Shown piece by piece: positions 13,401 to 24,404 of a stretch of DNA of 64,000 nucleotides. The stretch lies in assembly GCA_964036045.1 (NCBI GenBank), contig OZ038381.1, forward strand, positions 147,445,596 to 147,509,595, written 5' to 3'. The notes below the pieces were generated by a model that saw only the letters and a program-made list of their open reading frames with translations, ran no database searches and had not been told where the DNA came from. Source of the stretch: Eutreptiella sp. 'Long Island Sound 2002' (Eukaryota > Euglenozoa > Euglenophyceae > Eutreptiales > Eutreptiaceae). Both the position numbers and the translations under genes were made by a program. Position 1 is the stretch's first letter. Each line of letters opens with the position of its first letter.

Positions 13401-13876
13401 CTTCCCCTCCTCACCCGATACCACCGATGGTATGCGCGCCGCTCGATCCACGTCCCCGCAGGATACACCAAATGCATCTGTGGCCACGCAGAAGAAGAAA
13501 CCTGGGACCACTTCAAGGTGTGCCCCCTGTACAGAGGACTGGACACCCTCACAGACTGGAGCCCAACCCACACCATCGCACAGCACGCCGGAAGGCTGAC
13601 GCAGTCCCCGGCGACCCAGCAACTCACCACCGTCCTCAAGCAGACGGAGGTACTCAGGAGGCGGTCCGCAGGGGACTCGTCCCCACTGCCGTCTACACCT
13701 TGCTACGCACCCACGCGGAGGACCCCCAGGCCACGGCGGCGCACATGCAGCCGACAGCCGTTGCCAAGACAGCGGAGCAGCTCACATACCGCACCCACAA
13801 ATACCTGCAGCATGCAGCAACCCTGCCCCAAACAGACCAAGCCCACCTCCTCAAACTCCTGTTCTACCAACCATGA
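10403..13876 (+). pseudogene. LINE-A ORF2 fragment: RT, RNase H, zinc finger (5' truncated)
   Basis: Sequence starts inside the RT domain at motif A (SLDVQGAFPHAPHRLL, 10403-10460). Motif B (GVPQGGAEGSF, near 10590) and motif C (FADDN, near 10718) follow. After a frame change near 11215, a 352-codon frame (11218-12276) holds an unrecognised connecting region. Another frame (12039-13214 and onward) carries an RNase H-like domain. Its first acidic site reads FTEASG, then come HGELRTLADAV, VVVNAMVDI (Asp replaced by Asn) and YGNGRADTQAK. A TGA at 13212-13214 interrupts it. The domain is followed by a LINE-type finger (CICGHAEEETWDHFKVC, near 13470). One more frame change near 13655 leads to the final stop at 13876. 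Endonuclease and ORF1 are missing. This is a 5'-truncated LINE inserted in chromovirus B, as target-primed reverse transcription produces. Confidence 0.8.
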
Positions 13877-15841
13877 GAACCTACCCCGTGACATACCAAC
13901 ACGGAACCCTCACCACGCCTACACACCATCAGGCGAGCACAACACTGGTACGGCACACACGGGCACCACAGGCACCGCACACACGCCCACCAGCATGCGC
14001 GTGCCACCAGCCCCCATCCCCCCACGCCACTGTCCGTCCACAGGTACCACCAACCGCCAGCCACCGCATGCCCCCTCTGCGTACACCAGCGGCTACCATA
14101 GACGGCCCTGCCCTGCAACCCAGACCACTGGGTCTGCCTGGGAGCCGCGCACCGCCTGACCCACCGCCCCCACTGCGGGGACCTCAACCACCACCACCGC
14201 GAGCGGCCCGCGGCCCCAGCCGCACCCCCCCCCGCCAGCCACCCCAGCTTCTTCGGGCCACTGACCGACACCCTCCGAAACCACCTGGGAGGGTACTACG
14301 TGGCGGACGCGGCGGACCACGCATGGACCATAGCCGTGGCCACGGGCAGCACACCCCTGCCCCCCCACAGCCCACCCTTACGCCACAGCTGGGGCGGCTT
14401 GAACGTGGCGGCCCGCCACATCCTCCTCGCCCTATACCTCCACCACCGTGACCTACACCTCCCAGACCCACAACTCCCGGCCCCCCAAGCAGAAGCCCTG
14501 ACGCCAGAAGCGTGGGCGGACACGGCACAAGAGGAGATAGCAGCCTACCTCCGAATCACTTGCCGACGGTCCAACACCGCCCTCGGCCGACAGAAAGGAA
14601 CACCTTACCCACTCAGCGCACTCCTCTACCCGGCACACCACCCTCAGCCCGCACAACTGAAGCCCCCGGAGGGCTGGGCGTCCTTTCAGGACGCCCACCT
14701 GACCGCCCCCGACGGGGCCACCGCCACACGGATGGGCCTCACGGACCAGCGCACCTACGTCAGAGGCCTAGGGACGCGCCTCCGAGAGGCACACCGCTGG
14801 CACGCCCGCTCCCCGTCGCCCCCAAAGGGACAGGGGGGTTCACCCGCCCCCGACACCCACCAGGCCAAGAAGACCAAGACTGGTCAGGGGGCCCGCCAGC
14901 GCGCCCGCCAGCAGGGCGCGACGCCCCGACCAGGGCCCGGGTCCAGCCACACCGCACCACCCCACGCCCAGACCCCCGGGGCACACCAACAGCACCGCCC
15001 CCGCCAGCGCCCACCACCACCACCGTACCGCAGCACCCAAACCCTGCAGCCCAGTCAGCCACCATTGCCCGCACACGTCCACACCATGCCAGGACCACCA
15101 TACGCGCAGAGCCAGGAGACATGGCACCACCAACACCACCACCAAGCCCCCGTTCCTCCCAACCCCTACCCCCTGATGCCCCCATGCTACAGCGACCCCC
15201 ACCAGCTACATCCCCACCACGCCCCAGCACAACCAGGCCCCACGAACCACCCACCCCACATGGCACACATCACCGCACCACACCATCACGTATTCCACCA
15301 CCACCAGCCCCTACCACCACGCCCACCAATGCCGGGGTACCACACTAAACCAGCACACCCTCAACACCACCACCACGCGGTCCAGCACCACCCGCCGCCC
15401 CCACTACACCGACCCACGACACGGAGGGAGCGGTACACCCCCATGGACCCGCGGGGAGCCGCGCACGGACACCAGCAACACCGGGGCCTAGTAGGAGCGC
15501 CCCACCACCACCAGCAGCCCCCCCATCCACACCCCATACCAGCGAGCACCATCCACCAGCAGCCACCCATTAAATACGGACCACAGCCCCACCCGGACGC
15601 CCATGCGGCCGCCTCCCACCCACACCTCGGCACCACAACCAGTCAAGAACCGCAAGGACCGCACAGTGCACACACGCAACACCCACACGACCCACAGGGA
15701 CGCCCGGACCCCCAACCAGCACAACACCCACCCCCGCCCCCTGCACCACCAACAGTGCCACCCCCACACCACCCCCCCCCGCCCCCCCCCCCGAGACCAG
15801 GCCCCGGACGCAACACGCAGCAGGCAGCACCAGCCAATTGA
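13877..15841 (+). pseudogene. LINE-A downstream ORF, His/Pro-rich
   Basis: Just after the RT ORF, the frame that becomes open at 14300 (513 codons to 15841) can be followed upstream to about 14040 through a single TAG (near 14100). That upstream part reads CPLC...C...HWVC...HC, a possible zinc-binding or RING-like arrangement. The middle (HPSFFGPLTDTL, then codons 1-150 of the open frame) looks like a folded domain (WGGLNVAARHILLALYLHH). The C-terminal two-thirds is low-complexity His/Pro/Gln. No family is recognised. A long open frame after the RT gene is unusual for a LINE. The complementary frames here are also open because of base composition, so I rate the coding claim as modest. Confidence 0.4.
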
Positions 15842-16051
15842 CGTCGATGCCCCCGCCGACACACGCCACCGCGAATCCCCCCTCCAGCGACCGCAACAAG
15901 AAACCCCATCACCGGACCACACACGCGACACCAACGGCCACCCCCCCCAACCCATCCCCCCCATCACACCCCGCACATCCCGCCGCTGCACCGGCCGAAC
16001 CCTACGCGCTACACAACCCCGCAGCACCTCCGGGGACTCGGGTACCAGGAC

Positions 16052-17077
16052 GTGGTGTGCCTCCGCACCTCAGGCACCACCCAGCGCATACGGGCGACCA
16101 CCCTGGTCCAGGCGGCCACCCTGGGGGAAGGCGTCAGAGACTTCCTCTTTGACGCCTTCCTCCACGTCGCCCGACACGACCGCCCCCCACGCGCCACCCC
16201 AGACGGCGAGAGCCCGCCCCCCGCGGGGAGCCTGATCTGGGTGCCCCCCATCCACTCGGGGCGACACCTAGTCGGACGGCCCGTGCCGGAGCGGGACAGC
16301 ACCCAGGGCCGCACCCGCTACCGCGAGCCCAACATGGCCCACCCCCCACCCAGCGCCACCCCCGACAACACCAAAGAGTGGGAGCGTGAAACATGGGTAG
16401 CCCGGATGGCCTCCCTGAGCAACTTTCGGCACCACGTCCCGGGGGACATCCCCACCCCCGACGACCGGCAGCCAGCCCCCTCCACGTACATGACTCTCAT
16501 GTACAATCTGCACTACACCCTCTCCACCACTCACTACCACGCACCAACTGACCACTGGGTGATGCACGGCACCGACTCCCTCCTCCCTGCCGACTACGCC
16601 CCCCCCCCAACACAACCCAGGCCTCGACACGTACGCCAGGGGGGACGAGCCGGACGACCCCACATCTGGGGCACGTGGCAACGCAAATCCTTGGACACGC
16701 TGCTCTCTATCCGCAGCGGCAGCCAGGGCCTTGGTAGGGCGATGTATTGCCTCGTTAAGTGGACCCAACAGACCTGGGGGATCCCCACGGACCGGTGGCT
16801 GTGGAGGGTCACGCTGCGCCCCAAGCAGAAGGAAGCCCCCCCAAACCGCAGGGGACCCACCCCCCCACGCCCCACCACCCTACAGCTCTGCCCATACATG
16901 GTGGCAGCCCGCCTCATGGCGCTGCTGTGGCCGGGCCCAGACACCCCCACCCACAACTACCCCCACCTCACAGAGGAGGACATGCCCAGCATCCAGCGAT
17001 GCTTCTTCCGCACCCTCGACTACCTCCAGCAAACACACCCGCACGTCCTGGAGCAGATATGGCCACCCCCCCGGTAA
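16052..17077 (+). CDS. LINE-A downstream ORF, unknown function
   Basis: 341 codons with balanced, non-repetitive composition, unlike the Pro/His-rich flanks. Segments such as GTWQRKSLDTLLSIRSGSQGLGRAMYCLVKWTQQTWGI (two stretches either side of GSQG) and CFFRTLDYLQQTHPHVLEQIW look like ordinary globular helices. There is no catalytic motif I recognise and no similarity to the LINE-B downstream ORFs. An upstream extension in the same frame is likely, because the first residues (LRTSGTTQRIRATTLVQ) read as the middle of a domain. It follows the His/Pro-rich ORF and precedes another Pro-rich stretch, so it seems part of a multi-ORF 3' half of LINE-A. Confidence 0.45.
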   Translation: MVCLRTSGTTQRIRATTLVQAATLGEGVRDFLFDAFLHVARHDRPPRATPDGESPPPAGSLIWVPPIHSGRHLVGRPVPERDSTQGRTRYREPNMAHPPPSATPDNTKEWERETWVARMASLSNFRHHVPGDIPTPDDRQPAPSTYMTLMYNLHYTLSTTHYHAPTDHWVMHGTDSLLPADYAPPPTQPRPRHVRQGGRAGRPHIWGTWQRKSLDTLLSIRSGSQGLGRAMYCLVKWTQQTWGIPTDRWLWRVTLRPKQKEAPPNRRGPTPPRPTTLQLCPYMVAARLMALLWPGPDTPTHNYPHLTEEDMPSIQRCFFRTLDYLQQTHPHVLEQIWPPPR

Positions 17078-18772
17078 CCCACGTGCCCGCACAGCCGAGA
17101 CAACGCTGCCACACCAGCACCAGCACGCACGGGTCACCAGGGAAAACGCGCGCACACGCCCGGTGCTCGAACCCGGACCCTCGTTCTCGCCACTTGCAGG
17201 ACCCAGCATCCTACGCCCGCCCCCGAAGCCCAGGGCCCTCCGCCGTCTCCCACAGCCCTCTCCTCCGCCTCCGACTCCACAACCTCCACCACCACGACCA
17301 CCTCATCCACCACCACCACCAAGTCCTCATCCAGCACTCCACCCCCCAGGCCGCAGGGGACACCTCCCAAACGGGCCCCCAAAACCGTCTCCACCTCGAG
17401 CAAACCCGCCGCCGCCAAGGCCCACGCCCCGACGAGGCCCGCACCCGCGACCCAGCCGAAACCGAAGACCGCCGCCAAACAGCCACCCAAACCCATCAGC
17501 CCGCCACGACCGCAACCGGCAGCCAAGCCCCAACCCAAGCCAAAACCTGGCGACACGACGGCAGCGCGAGCCCGACCCCCCGGGGACGTCCTCTATGACA
17601 ATCGGCCCCAGCCGTCCCAGGCTCGGAGGCAGCAGCACCCAGCACGGCGCCCCCCCACTGTCACCGACGCCGCCACCACTACCTTCATAGCGCAGCGCGC
17701 CGCGGCCAAAGCACGACGCACCTCGTCCCGCCACCTCTCAAAGCCCGCACCCCAGGCCCACGGACCGCCCCCGACCAGCCCAGAACGACGCCAGGGTCCA
17801 CCAGCAGCGTCTCGGCCCCCCTACCAACCCTCGATGACAGCCCACATACAGCGCATGCCCCGCTACCGCCGCCGCCGCGAGTCCCCGCCCAACCCCGAGG
17901 CGGAGACCGTGCGCGCACACCCGCGGGTCCACATCCGCGCGCGCCCTCACTCCCCGCGCGCGCCCTCACTCCCCGCGCACCCCCACGGTACAGGACTACG
18001 AGGAATCCCCCAGGCCCGCCACCGCCTCCGGTCCCCACGACCCCGTCACACCCATGCACGCCCACTCCTCCGCCCAAGACCGCGGCCCCGCCCAGGGACA
18101 GTGGTGGCAGCGCTGGACCCACACGCAGCTCTGGGAGCTGCGAAAGTGGGCCCGGGGAGAGCCCTCCCTCGAGGGCCTGGTCCACGGGCCCCGCAAGGGG
18201 TCCGTGGAGAACTGCCGCCTCCGGCCAGCGGGGGGGTGGATGCCGCAGGCCGCATGGGAAGCCATGCTGGCCGATGCGCTCCAACCCCTGGGAGCCCAAC
18301 CCCGGCAACCTCCCCGCGCCCCAGGACCACCCGTATGTCCTCACGCGCCTGCGGGAGACCCTCCAGGAGACACAGCAAGACAGCATCCGCCTGTGGGACA
18401 TCACCCAAAGCCCAGCCCCGCACACACACACCCCCTCACCACCCCACAAGCGTCGGCGCACCGATACCGGCGGCACCCACAGCACCCCAGGAGCCCTCGC
18501 ACCACACAACACGACGCGCCTGACCCCGCGGCCAGCGGCGCCGCCACCTAACCCCGTTACCCAGCAAACCACCACCATGGGGCGCCACGCCAGGCCGCGC
18601 CCAGAAGTCACCAAACAAACCGGACGCCGAAGGACGCCAACGCACACGACAACGGGCACACTACGCCCAAAGGCACCGAACCCAGGCCCGCTACCGTCGC
18701 AACCGCGTAACCGAGCCAAAACCCAAACACAAATCAAACCAAAGCCACACCCCGAAACCGCTAACCCTTGAC
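17078..18772 (+). pseudogene. LINE-A distal 3' coding remnants, Pro-rich, frameshifted
   Basis: From 17078 to about 18050 every frame is Pro/His/Arg-rich and no real frame can be picked. From 18054 a protein-like segment appears (GQWWQRWTHTQLWELRKWARGEPSLEG, interrupted here only by my abbreviation) and runs to about 18290. The reading then appears to pass to the frame of 18274-18771 (QDHPYVLTRLRETLQETQ, then PPHKRRRTDTGG, a basic nuclear-localisation-like cluster), ending at TGA 18769-18771. The function is unknown. The frame change suggests decay. Confidence 0.35.
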
Positions 18773-19132
18773 TCCTAACCAGGCCTGCCGAGGGAACAAC
18801 GTAACCACAGCCCACACCCACAGCCCAAACAGTCGCGTAACCAGTCAGCTCCAGAAGCAAAGAGACACCCAACCAAACCCACCCTGGCCCATACCCGTGT
18901 ACATCAGGACGCGCGAGCCGCACCCCTGGGGCGCGACTGCCGCCGCAGCACCAACGACACACGCCAGAGGACACAACACTATTGCACCACCGCACCAGCT
19001 GTCCGTGCATGTGCCTGCAGTGTACGCGCGCCCCTGTTTTTCTTTTTTTTCCAACAAAAAAAAACGAAAATTAGGGGGGGAGGAGAAGGGACACAACCAC
19101 CAATGGCACACACGCACCGCACACAGCGCGCA
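18773..19132. other. Gene-free junction at the LINE-A 3' end
   Basis: No gene is seen. A pyrimidine run followed by an A-run (tttttcttttttttccaac then aaaaaaaaacgaaaatt, about 19037-19072) could be the poly(A)-like tail of LINE-A or of a neighbouring insertion. A G-run follows, and then the 65-bp array begins. Confidence 0.35.
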
Positions 19133-19860
19133 CACCGGTGAACCGGCGCCACGAGGGCCAGGACACCACACACGTGCGTGCACCGAGGGCAACAAAGGGA
19201 CGAGACACCACGGCCTGGCACATCGGTGAACAAGAGCCAAGAGGCCCGGGACACCGCGCACGCAAAGCAACACACCGAGCGAGCGCACCGGTGAACAGGA
19301 ACCAACTGGCCAAGGACACCGCACACCCAACACAACACACCGAGCGGGCACACCGGTGAGCGGGAGCCAAGGGGCCCAGGACGCCACACACGCAACACAA
19401 CACACCGAGCGGACACACCGGTGAACAGGAGCCAAGTGGCCCAGAACACCGCAGACACAACACAACAAACCGCGCGGGCACACCGGTGAACAGGAGCCAA
19501 GAGGCCCAGGACACCGCACAAACAAAACAAAAGACCGAGCAGGCACACCGGTAAACAGCAGCCAAGTGACCCAGGACACCGCGCACATAAAGCAAAACAC
19601 GGAGCAGGCGCACCGCGAACAAGAGACAAGTGGCCCAGGACACCACACACGCAACACAACACACTCAGCGGGCACACCGGTGAACGAGAGCCAAGGGGCC
19701 CGGGACACCGCATGCGCAACGCACCACACCGAGCAGGCACACCGGTGAACAGGAGCCAAGTGGCCAAGGACACCGCAGACACAACACAACAAACCGCGCG
19801 AGCGCACCGGTGAACAGGAGCCAAGAGGCCGGGACATGGCGCACACCTAGGGCGGACGAG
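19133..19860 (-). repeat. 65-bp minisatellite array, about 11 units
   Basis: The word caccggtgaa recurs at 19286, 19351, 19416, 19481, 19546, 19611, 19675, 19740 and 19805. The spacing is 65 bp (once 64). Less perfect units extend left to about 19133. Units share gagccaag(t/a)ggcccaggacacc. This is the reverse complement of the 60-bp arrays at 26.84-27.55 and 29.79-30.14 kb (cttggcgcttgttcaccggtg), so all three belong to one family. Confidence 0.9.
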
Positions 19861-20300
19861 GGACAGGAAAGAACCAACACCCCATGGGTTGGACACACCG
19901 GGGCAACCCAGCTGACCCACCGGGCCAGGGGCAGGAGCGGTACCCCAAGGCCACTGGTCTGAGCCCGGCCAGGTTGCATCGGGGACCATGGCAAACGTCA
20001 CCCAGAGCCATGGAAGCAACCGGTGACAGGCAGCCGGTACACAGTCCAGGAGGGGGTCGCCTGCCAGGCAGAGTGGCCCCGCAACTCAAACCACAAGGGT
20101 GACGCGGTCGTACCGTAGACAAGCGGTAGCAATACCCCTTGTGGTGAGAGATACTCCACACGGCTGGGCAGCCCCCAGAGCTGCTGCCCAAAGGAGGGGG
20201 CATGTGGGCCTACCCATAGACACATGTGGGGACACCCTCCCACCTGGGACACATGGACCGGGTGGCCGCGACAATGCCTTCCCAAGCACATGCATGAGCG
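19861..20300 (-). mobile_element. Dispersed repeat family R, copy 1 (flank of the minisatellite)
   Basis: This non-coding segment aligns in reverse complement with 26420-26840. Matching blocks include ctacccatagacacatgtggggacacc against its partner near 26435-26475, the 'cagctctgggggg' block, and the gcaaccggtgacaggc block. In both places the segment is fused to the 60/65-bp minisatellite. So it is one repeat unit consisting of a ~430-bp unique body and an internal or terminal array, present in opposite orientations. The mobilising enzyme is unknown. Confidence 0.7.
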
Positions 20301-20416
20301 GCTCAAGAGGCACCTGACATAGGGCAGTGGGAGGGAAAGGACGTCCCCTTGGTAAGACCTTCTTCCTGCTTTGTCAAAGGAGGCATCCCGAGATCCCGAT
20401 GATACCTACCTACCTA
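20301..20416. other. Short junction with (TACC)n
   Basis: No gene is seen. A tacctacctacctacc run (20402-20417) sits exactly at the left boundary of the second chromovirus B segment. A similar run occurs near 21923-21934. Confidence 0.5.
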
Positions 20417-20662
20417 CCTGCAGGAAACCCTCCAGCCCATCGTGGACAAGTGCCCGTGTCGGTCCCGTACACCTGGGGACATCAGGGACAGAGGTCTCTA
20501 TTCGACACTTCCTATCTCCCACTGTGCCAACAGTGTTCTCCACATGGACGACACGGAGATGCCTAGGTTCGGGGGCTATGACTTTGCCCTAGTGGTAGTG
20601 TGGACTGACCAGATTTACCAGGGAGTTCCGATGCACTAAACACAACACCGGCGAGGAGACCA
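20417..20662 (+). repeat. Right copy of the ~245-bp integrase direct repeat
   Basis: Ungapped match to 10157-10402 with 14 substitutions by eye. Both copies share the same frame break after FALVVV, so the lesion predates their separation. Confidence 0.85.
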
Positions 20663-21678
20663 TCAAGATACTCCTGGGGCACCCAAAGGGCTTAACTCAG
20701 ACGAGGACGTCCGAGTACGCTCCGACACCAGCTGGTACAAGAGAGTCCTGAGGGCGATCAATGTCCAGGTGTCAACGGGGATTCCCTACACTCATAAGAG
20801 TAACCCCCTATGTGAGCGACAGATTCGTGTTCTCAAAGAGAACGTGAGGATATGGTGCAAGACTGAGCGCACCAAAGACTGGTTGAGACTACTCCCCGTC
20901 ATATCCTTGATGATGAACTCCGACGAGAGTTCGGCAACTGGCTATTCGCCACATGAGCTCTTCATGGGATGGCCGGCATGGTTCCTATACACTCCCTATT
21001 CTGAGGATTCCTACTCCACTGTGGGTACGTGGGTGAAGGAGCAACAAGACAAGGTGGACAAGGCCAAGGCTGTGCTCCAGAGAGTGAGGGAGCGCCAGTG
21101 GAACAAGAAGAACAAGCACCCAGTACCAGCCTCCTACCAAGAGTGAGACTGGGTGCTGGAACACCACAGTCGGCTACCCGCCTAGCCTCGCTCCACAAGC
21201 GATGATGCCTACTTTGGGCCCTACAAGATCTTGTCTGTGGATGGTCACCGCATCACCGGGCGGTGCTGGCCCCGACTAGGGGGGACGCTGGTGTGCACTG
21301 CTCTACAACTCAAGCGCTACTACGACCCAACAGGGGAAGAATGGGAACTAAACGACGAGGAGATGGCCGCTCTGGACTTACAGGCCGCTGCCAGCCCAAT
21401 GGAAGTTGAAGGGGAAATCCCCGACATGAATGCCGAGGAGATGGCTAAGGAAGGCTTCTACCTGGTGAAGTCGGTTATCCGACACCGCTTTCGCCAAGGG
21501 TCGCGTTTCCTCACCCTCTGGGAACAGTTTGGAGTCGAAGCAGCTACCTGAGAACCCTTTTCTGCCTCCTGAGGAACACATGAATTCTGTTCTGGTAGAC
21601 TACTCGTCCCAAAACAATCTAGAAGAGTTGCTGAGGCTCGCTGAAACGCTTGCCTCCCAGAAGAAGCCTAGGGACTGA
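20417..21678 (+). pseudogene. pol: Chromovirus B pol, 3' part: integrase core and chromodomain
   Basis: It starts within integrase at the same point as the repeat at 10157-10402. After a frame break shared with that copy (the frame ends at 20639) the core continues: RSDTSWYKRV (second Asp) and PLCERQIRVLKEN (catalytic Glu), then HELFMGWPAWFL, open to 21146. Stops follow at 21144 (TGA) and 21182 (TAG). The frame resumes with an integrase C-terminal barrel-like segment (DDAYFGPYKILSVDGH) and a chromodomain (YLVKSVIRHRF ... FLTLWEQFGVEAAT). A TGA replaces the expected Trp codon at 21549-21551, and EPF follows. Reading ends near 21678 (LASQKKPRD). It is defective but recognisable as a chromovirus of a different family from the one at 30-41 kb. 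Confidence 0.85.
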
Positions 21679-23864
21679 ACCCTTCCTATACCTGCCCTTG
21701 TGTGTGTGAGTGTGCTGATGCTGAGGAACTATGAGCAAGATGCAGAGATGGTGTCCTATGTATACCCAAGTCTGCACCCTTGTTGAACCCGGCTGATGTC
21801 TTTACACGGTGCCACGGGGTACGCCACAGGTCTTCCCGCCCCAAGGTGCCCAATTTCTGTGCTGGCACCACACTTCCTTGGGGGAATACCCAGCGCTCAC
21901 GCCAAGGTATTGGTTTTCCTACCTACCTACCTACTACAGGGGAGGGGCGGCCAAAAGATATGAGGCATGAAAACGCCTGTTTGCTACACGGCCAACACCT
22001 AGACTACCACTGCCACTGCCCACCAAAACCCTGATAAATCTTCAGGAAACAGGCAGTGACACACCCACTACAGGTCCTACACTCACTACAGTGGCATCAG
22101 CCTTCGAAGGATGAGTGAGCACTGTGCTCAAGCCGCCATCCAGGCTTAGCACTCCTACACTCACACGCTACTTGGTGTCGTGGAAGAACATGTCTCAGGC
22201 CCTAGTGGCCCACCTGTGCAAGGACCAGGGAAAACAGCGCTACTAAGCGAATGTTGCCTGACAGGGAAGTCTCCAAACGTTTTCCTGTCAGGGCTTGAAG
22301 GGAAGGAGTGCTACGCTTGCGTGCACCGCGTGTATGATGATGTGGTCGGCCTATCCTTGCCACTCCTGGCTGTGGTACAGTTTGTTTATTGTGTGATCAG
22401 CGCCCTCTTTAGCGTGGGCAGAAACGTTGAAAGTCGCCAAATGCAACTGCTGCTGCAGGCCCCTCCTTGGCGTACCCACCTTACCTACCCCTGGAGAGCA
22501 AAGCAAGTGATGGATAAGACGAGAAACAAACGAAGCAAGCGTTTATGTACGTGTGTGTATGTGCCAATCAGTCCATCCTACCTCCAACCATTGTGCAATC
22601 GTTCTAATCTGTCCCTCTACTCTATGTTTGCGCTGCAACACGGCGGATCCTCGGAAACACGAGAGAAGCAATGTGCATGCTGCATACAAAGCAACAAGAA
22701 CCGGTAGGTGTATACCTTGTTCAGTGAAGCTTTTTCCGAATTCTTGAATTCGGTCTTCTTGACTTTTTCCAAGAGGCATACATGGAATCCCTGTGTTTAT
22801 TGTTAATTGCATGTCTCGTTATTTTTTTATTATTACGTGACATACTGCTATAATCTTATTTTCTCTGTCTTTTCTGGCTCCCAATTAGGATGCGCTCCGG
22901 CGCGCCGCTTTTCCCTGCGTGTAAATCCAGGGATTTATAAATTCCTGTGATGAAATAAAATTGCGTAAAAATGTGCATTTAATGAACATGGAGATTCTGG
23001 ACAGGTGTGTACCCTCCGAAAAATACTAGAACGTCATTTGACGGATTTGGGTGTTTGCGTCGATCGTTGCGTGTTTGTCCGTCCCTCAACCCTTCGTCCC
23101 TTCTCTGCAGATATCCTGGAGCGCAAACAGTGGAGTAGGCCGTGTTCTGGCCAACAAGCTGACTCCTGGACCACTGTGCAGAATCCAAGACCCCATTGAG
23201 GGCAAAAAAATCTTCAAACCCTGCCTCGCAACAACGACAGATCAGGTGAGCCAGCAGGTTCAACGAGACCCCAGACAGCGTGCGCTGATCGTATCCTGCT
23301 TCCGGTTTTGCAGATTCCACTGCATTTTGCTATTTGGAGGGAGAGGTGTATGCACACATGAGGTGGCATTCCCTTTCAGACCCCCTACCAAGCCAAAGCT
23401 GCCCCAGCGACGCCAATGAGCGCAGTGGGAGCTGTAGGTGTCTGTTATGACTAAGCAAAAACTGGCAACTGCCCTGACGCAGCGCCTTCTTTCCAATGTT
23501 AGGAAATTTTGAAGAGAATGCAGAAGCCATCGGGAGGTCAAGAAAAATTCCCTTTTTCCTTTAAATTGCTACAGTGGTGGCGATCACAGCACAGAGAGGG
23601 AGTAAGTAAAAGTGTATCTCCCTGCCAAAGGGTTAGCGCTAGTTGTCATAGAGAGGCCTAAAGGCACAACATATTTTTATCTTAGTGTTGGCCTTTTCAA
23701 AAGAGGTGACAAGACATTTTGACCTATAAAGCCAAGCATTGATCTATGGATATTGTGTGGACCCCTCACCCCCCAACTGATTGGACCTATTCACCATTTC
23801 CTGGACTGACTGAGGCTGTGACATTAATCTAGAGCATATACATTTTTCAATATTTTCTCATGAA
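21679..23864. other. Gene-free or unrecognised block
   Basis: No convincing gene. The first 200 bp may still be retroelement tail (a frame near 21780 reads LNPADVFTR). A 175-codon frame at 22180-22707 has no motif, a hydrophobic middle and many Cys; I cannot support it as a gene. There is an 18-bp perfect palindrome at 22736-22753 (ccgaattc-tt-gaattcgg). Composition is moderate, unlike the GC-rich elements, so part of this may be host intergenic or intronic DNA. Confidence 0.4.
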
Positions 23865-23869
23865 TACTC

Positions 23870-23955
23870 AGCTATCCTAGTGGTCTGCACCCTAGGAAGC
23901 TGGGGCACCCCTTTTTGAGAGGTCCTGGGTTCAATTCCCAGTCAGCCCAGCTAAG
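23870..23955 (+). other. tRNA-like sequence, SINE head candidate
   Basis: A perfect T-arm (ctggg-ttcaatt-cccag, 23925-23941) forms a canonical RNA polymerase III B box. An A-box-like cctagtggtctgcaccc lies about 45 bp upstream. The acceptor stem does not pair, so it is not a functional tRNA. A tRNA-derived SINE or a decayed tRNA gene is more likely. Confidence 0.45.
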
Positions 23956-24404
23956 TAGGGAGATCCCATGTGACATGGCAGTGACCTCAGCGCCACAAGC
24001 CATGCCACCTCCGCACCTATGAGACCCAAAACAAAGAGTGCAGATCTCTGGATGGCACTATGAAAGAGAGAGTGCGCATGTGGGCAGTTTTCACATGATT
24101 GTAGGATATTTTCTAACTATTGTTTCATAAATCTGTAGTTATTGTGAGTTTCCTTTGTTCTACACTATCTTCTTTGACTGCAGCCCTTCATGTTGTGGAT
24201 TTGATCCTGTGGTCCCTTGCTTGCACTGTGGGTACTTGTATTTCTGGTTGATTTCATCAAAACATATTTATTTGGAAAACCTGAGCTACATCAAGAAGCA
24301 GCAGGAGCAAGCAGGGGCACAAACAAAACAATATCATCAAGGTATTCAACAGTGAAAGCCTGTTCCAACTTTCTGCACCTCAGCACGTCCCTGCGTCAAG
24401 CAGT
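23956..24404. other. Unrecognised segment after the tRNA-like head
   Basis: No gene. This may be the body of a SINE headed by the tRNA-like sequence just upstream, but no second copy is in the window to define its end. Confidence 0.3.

Noticed and set aside
19133-19860. CRISPR-like regular spacing of the caccggtgaa word
   Set aside because: The units are full 65-bp tandem repeats without unique spacers, in eukaryotic retroelement DNA.
10157-20662. A very long target-site duplication flanking LINE-A
   Set aside because: Fourteen differences in 245 bp is too many for a duplication made at insertion, and the right copy starts at a TACC run, not at a LINE end.
21780-22034. LNPADVFTR as the RNase H end of a copia or BEL element
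   Set aside because: Only one short motif with no flanking RNase H sequence; too weak to annotate as a separate element.
22180-22707. 175-codon frame as a possible host gene
   Set aside because: No motif and no homology I recognise; length is compatible with chance.
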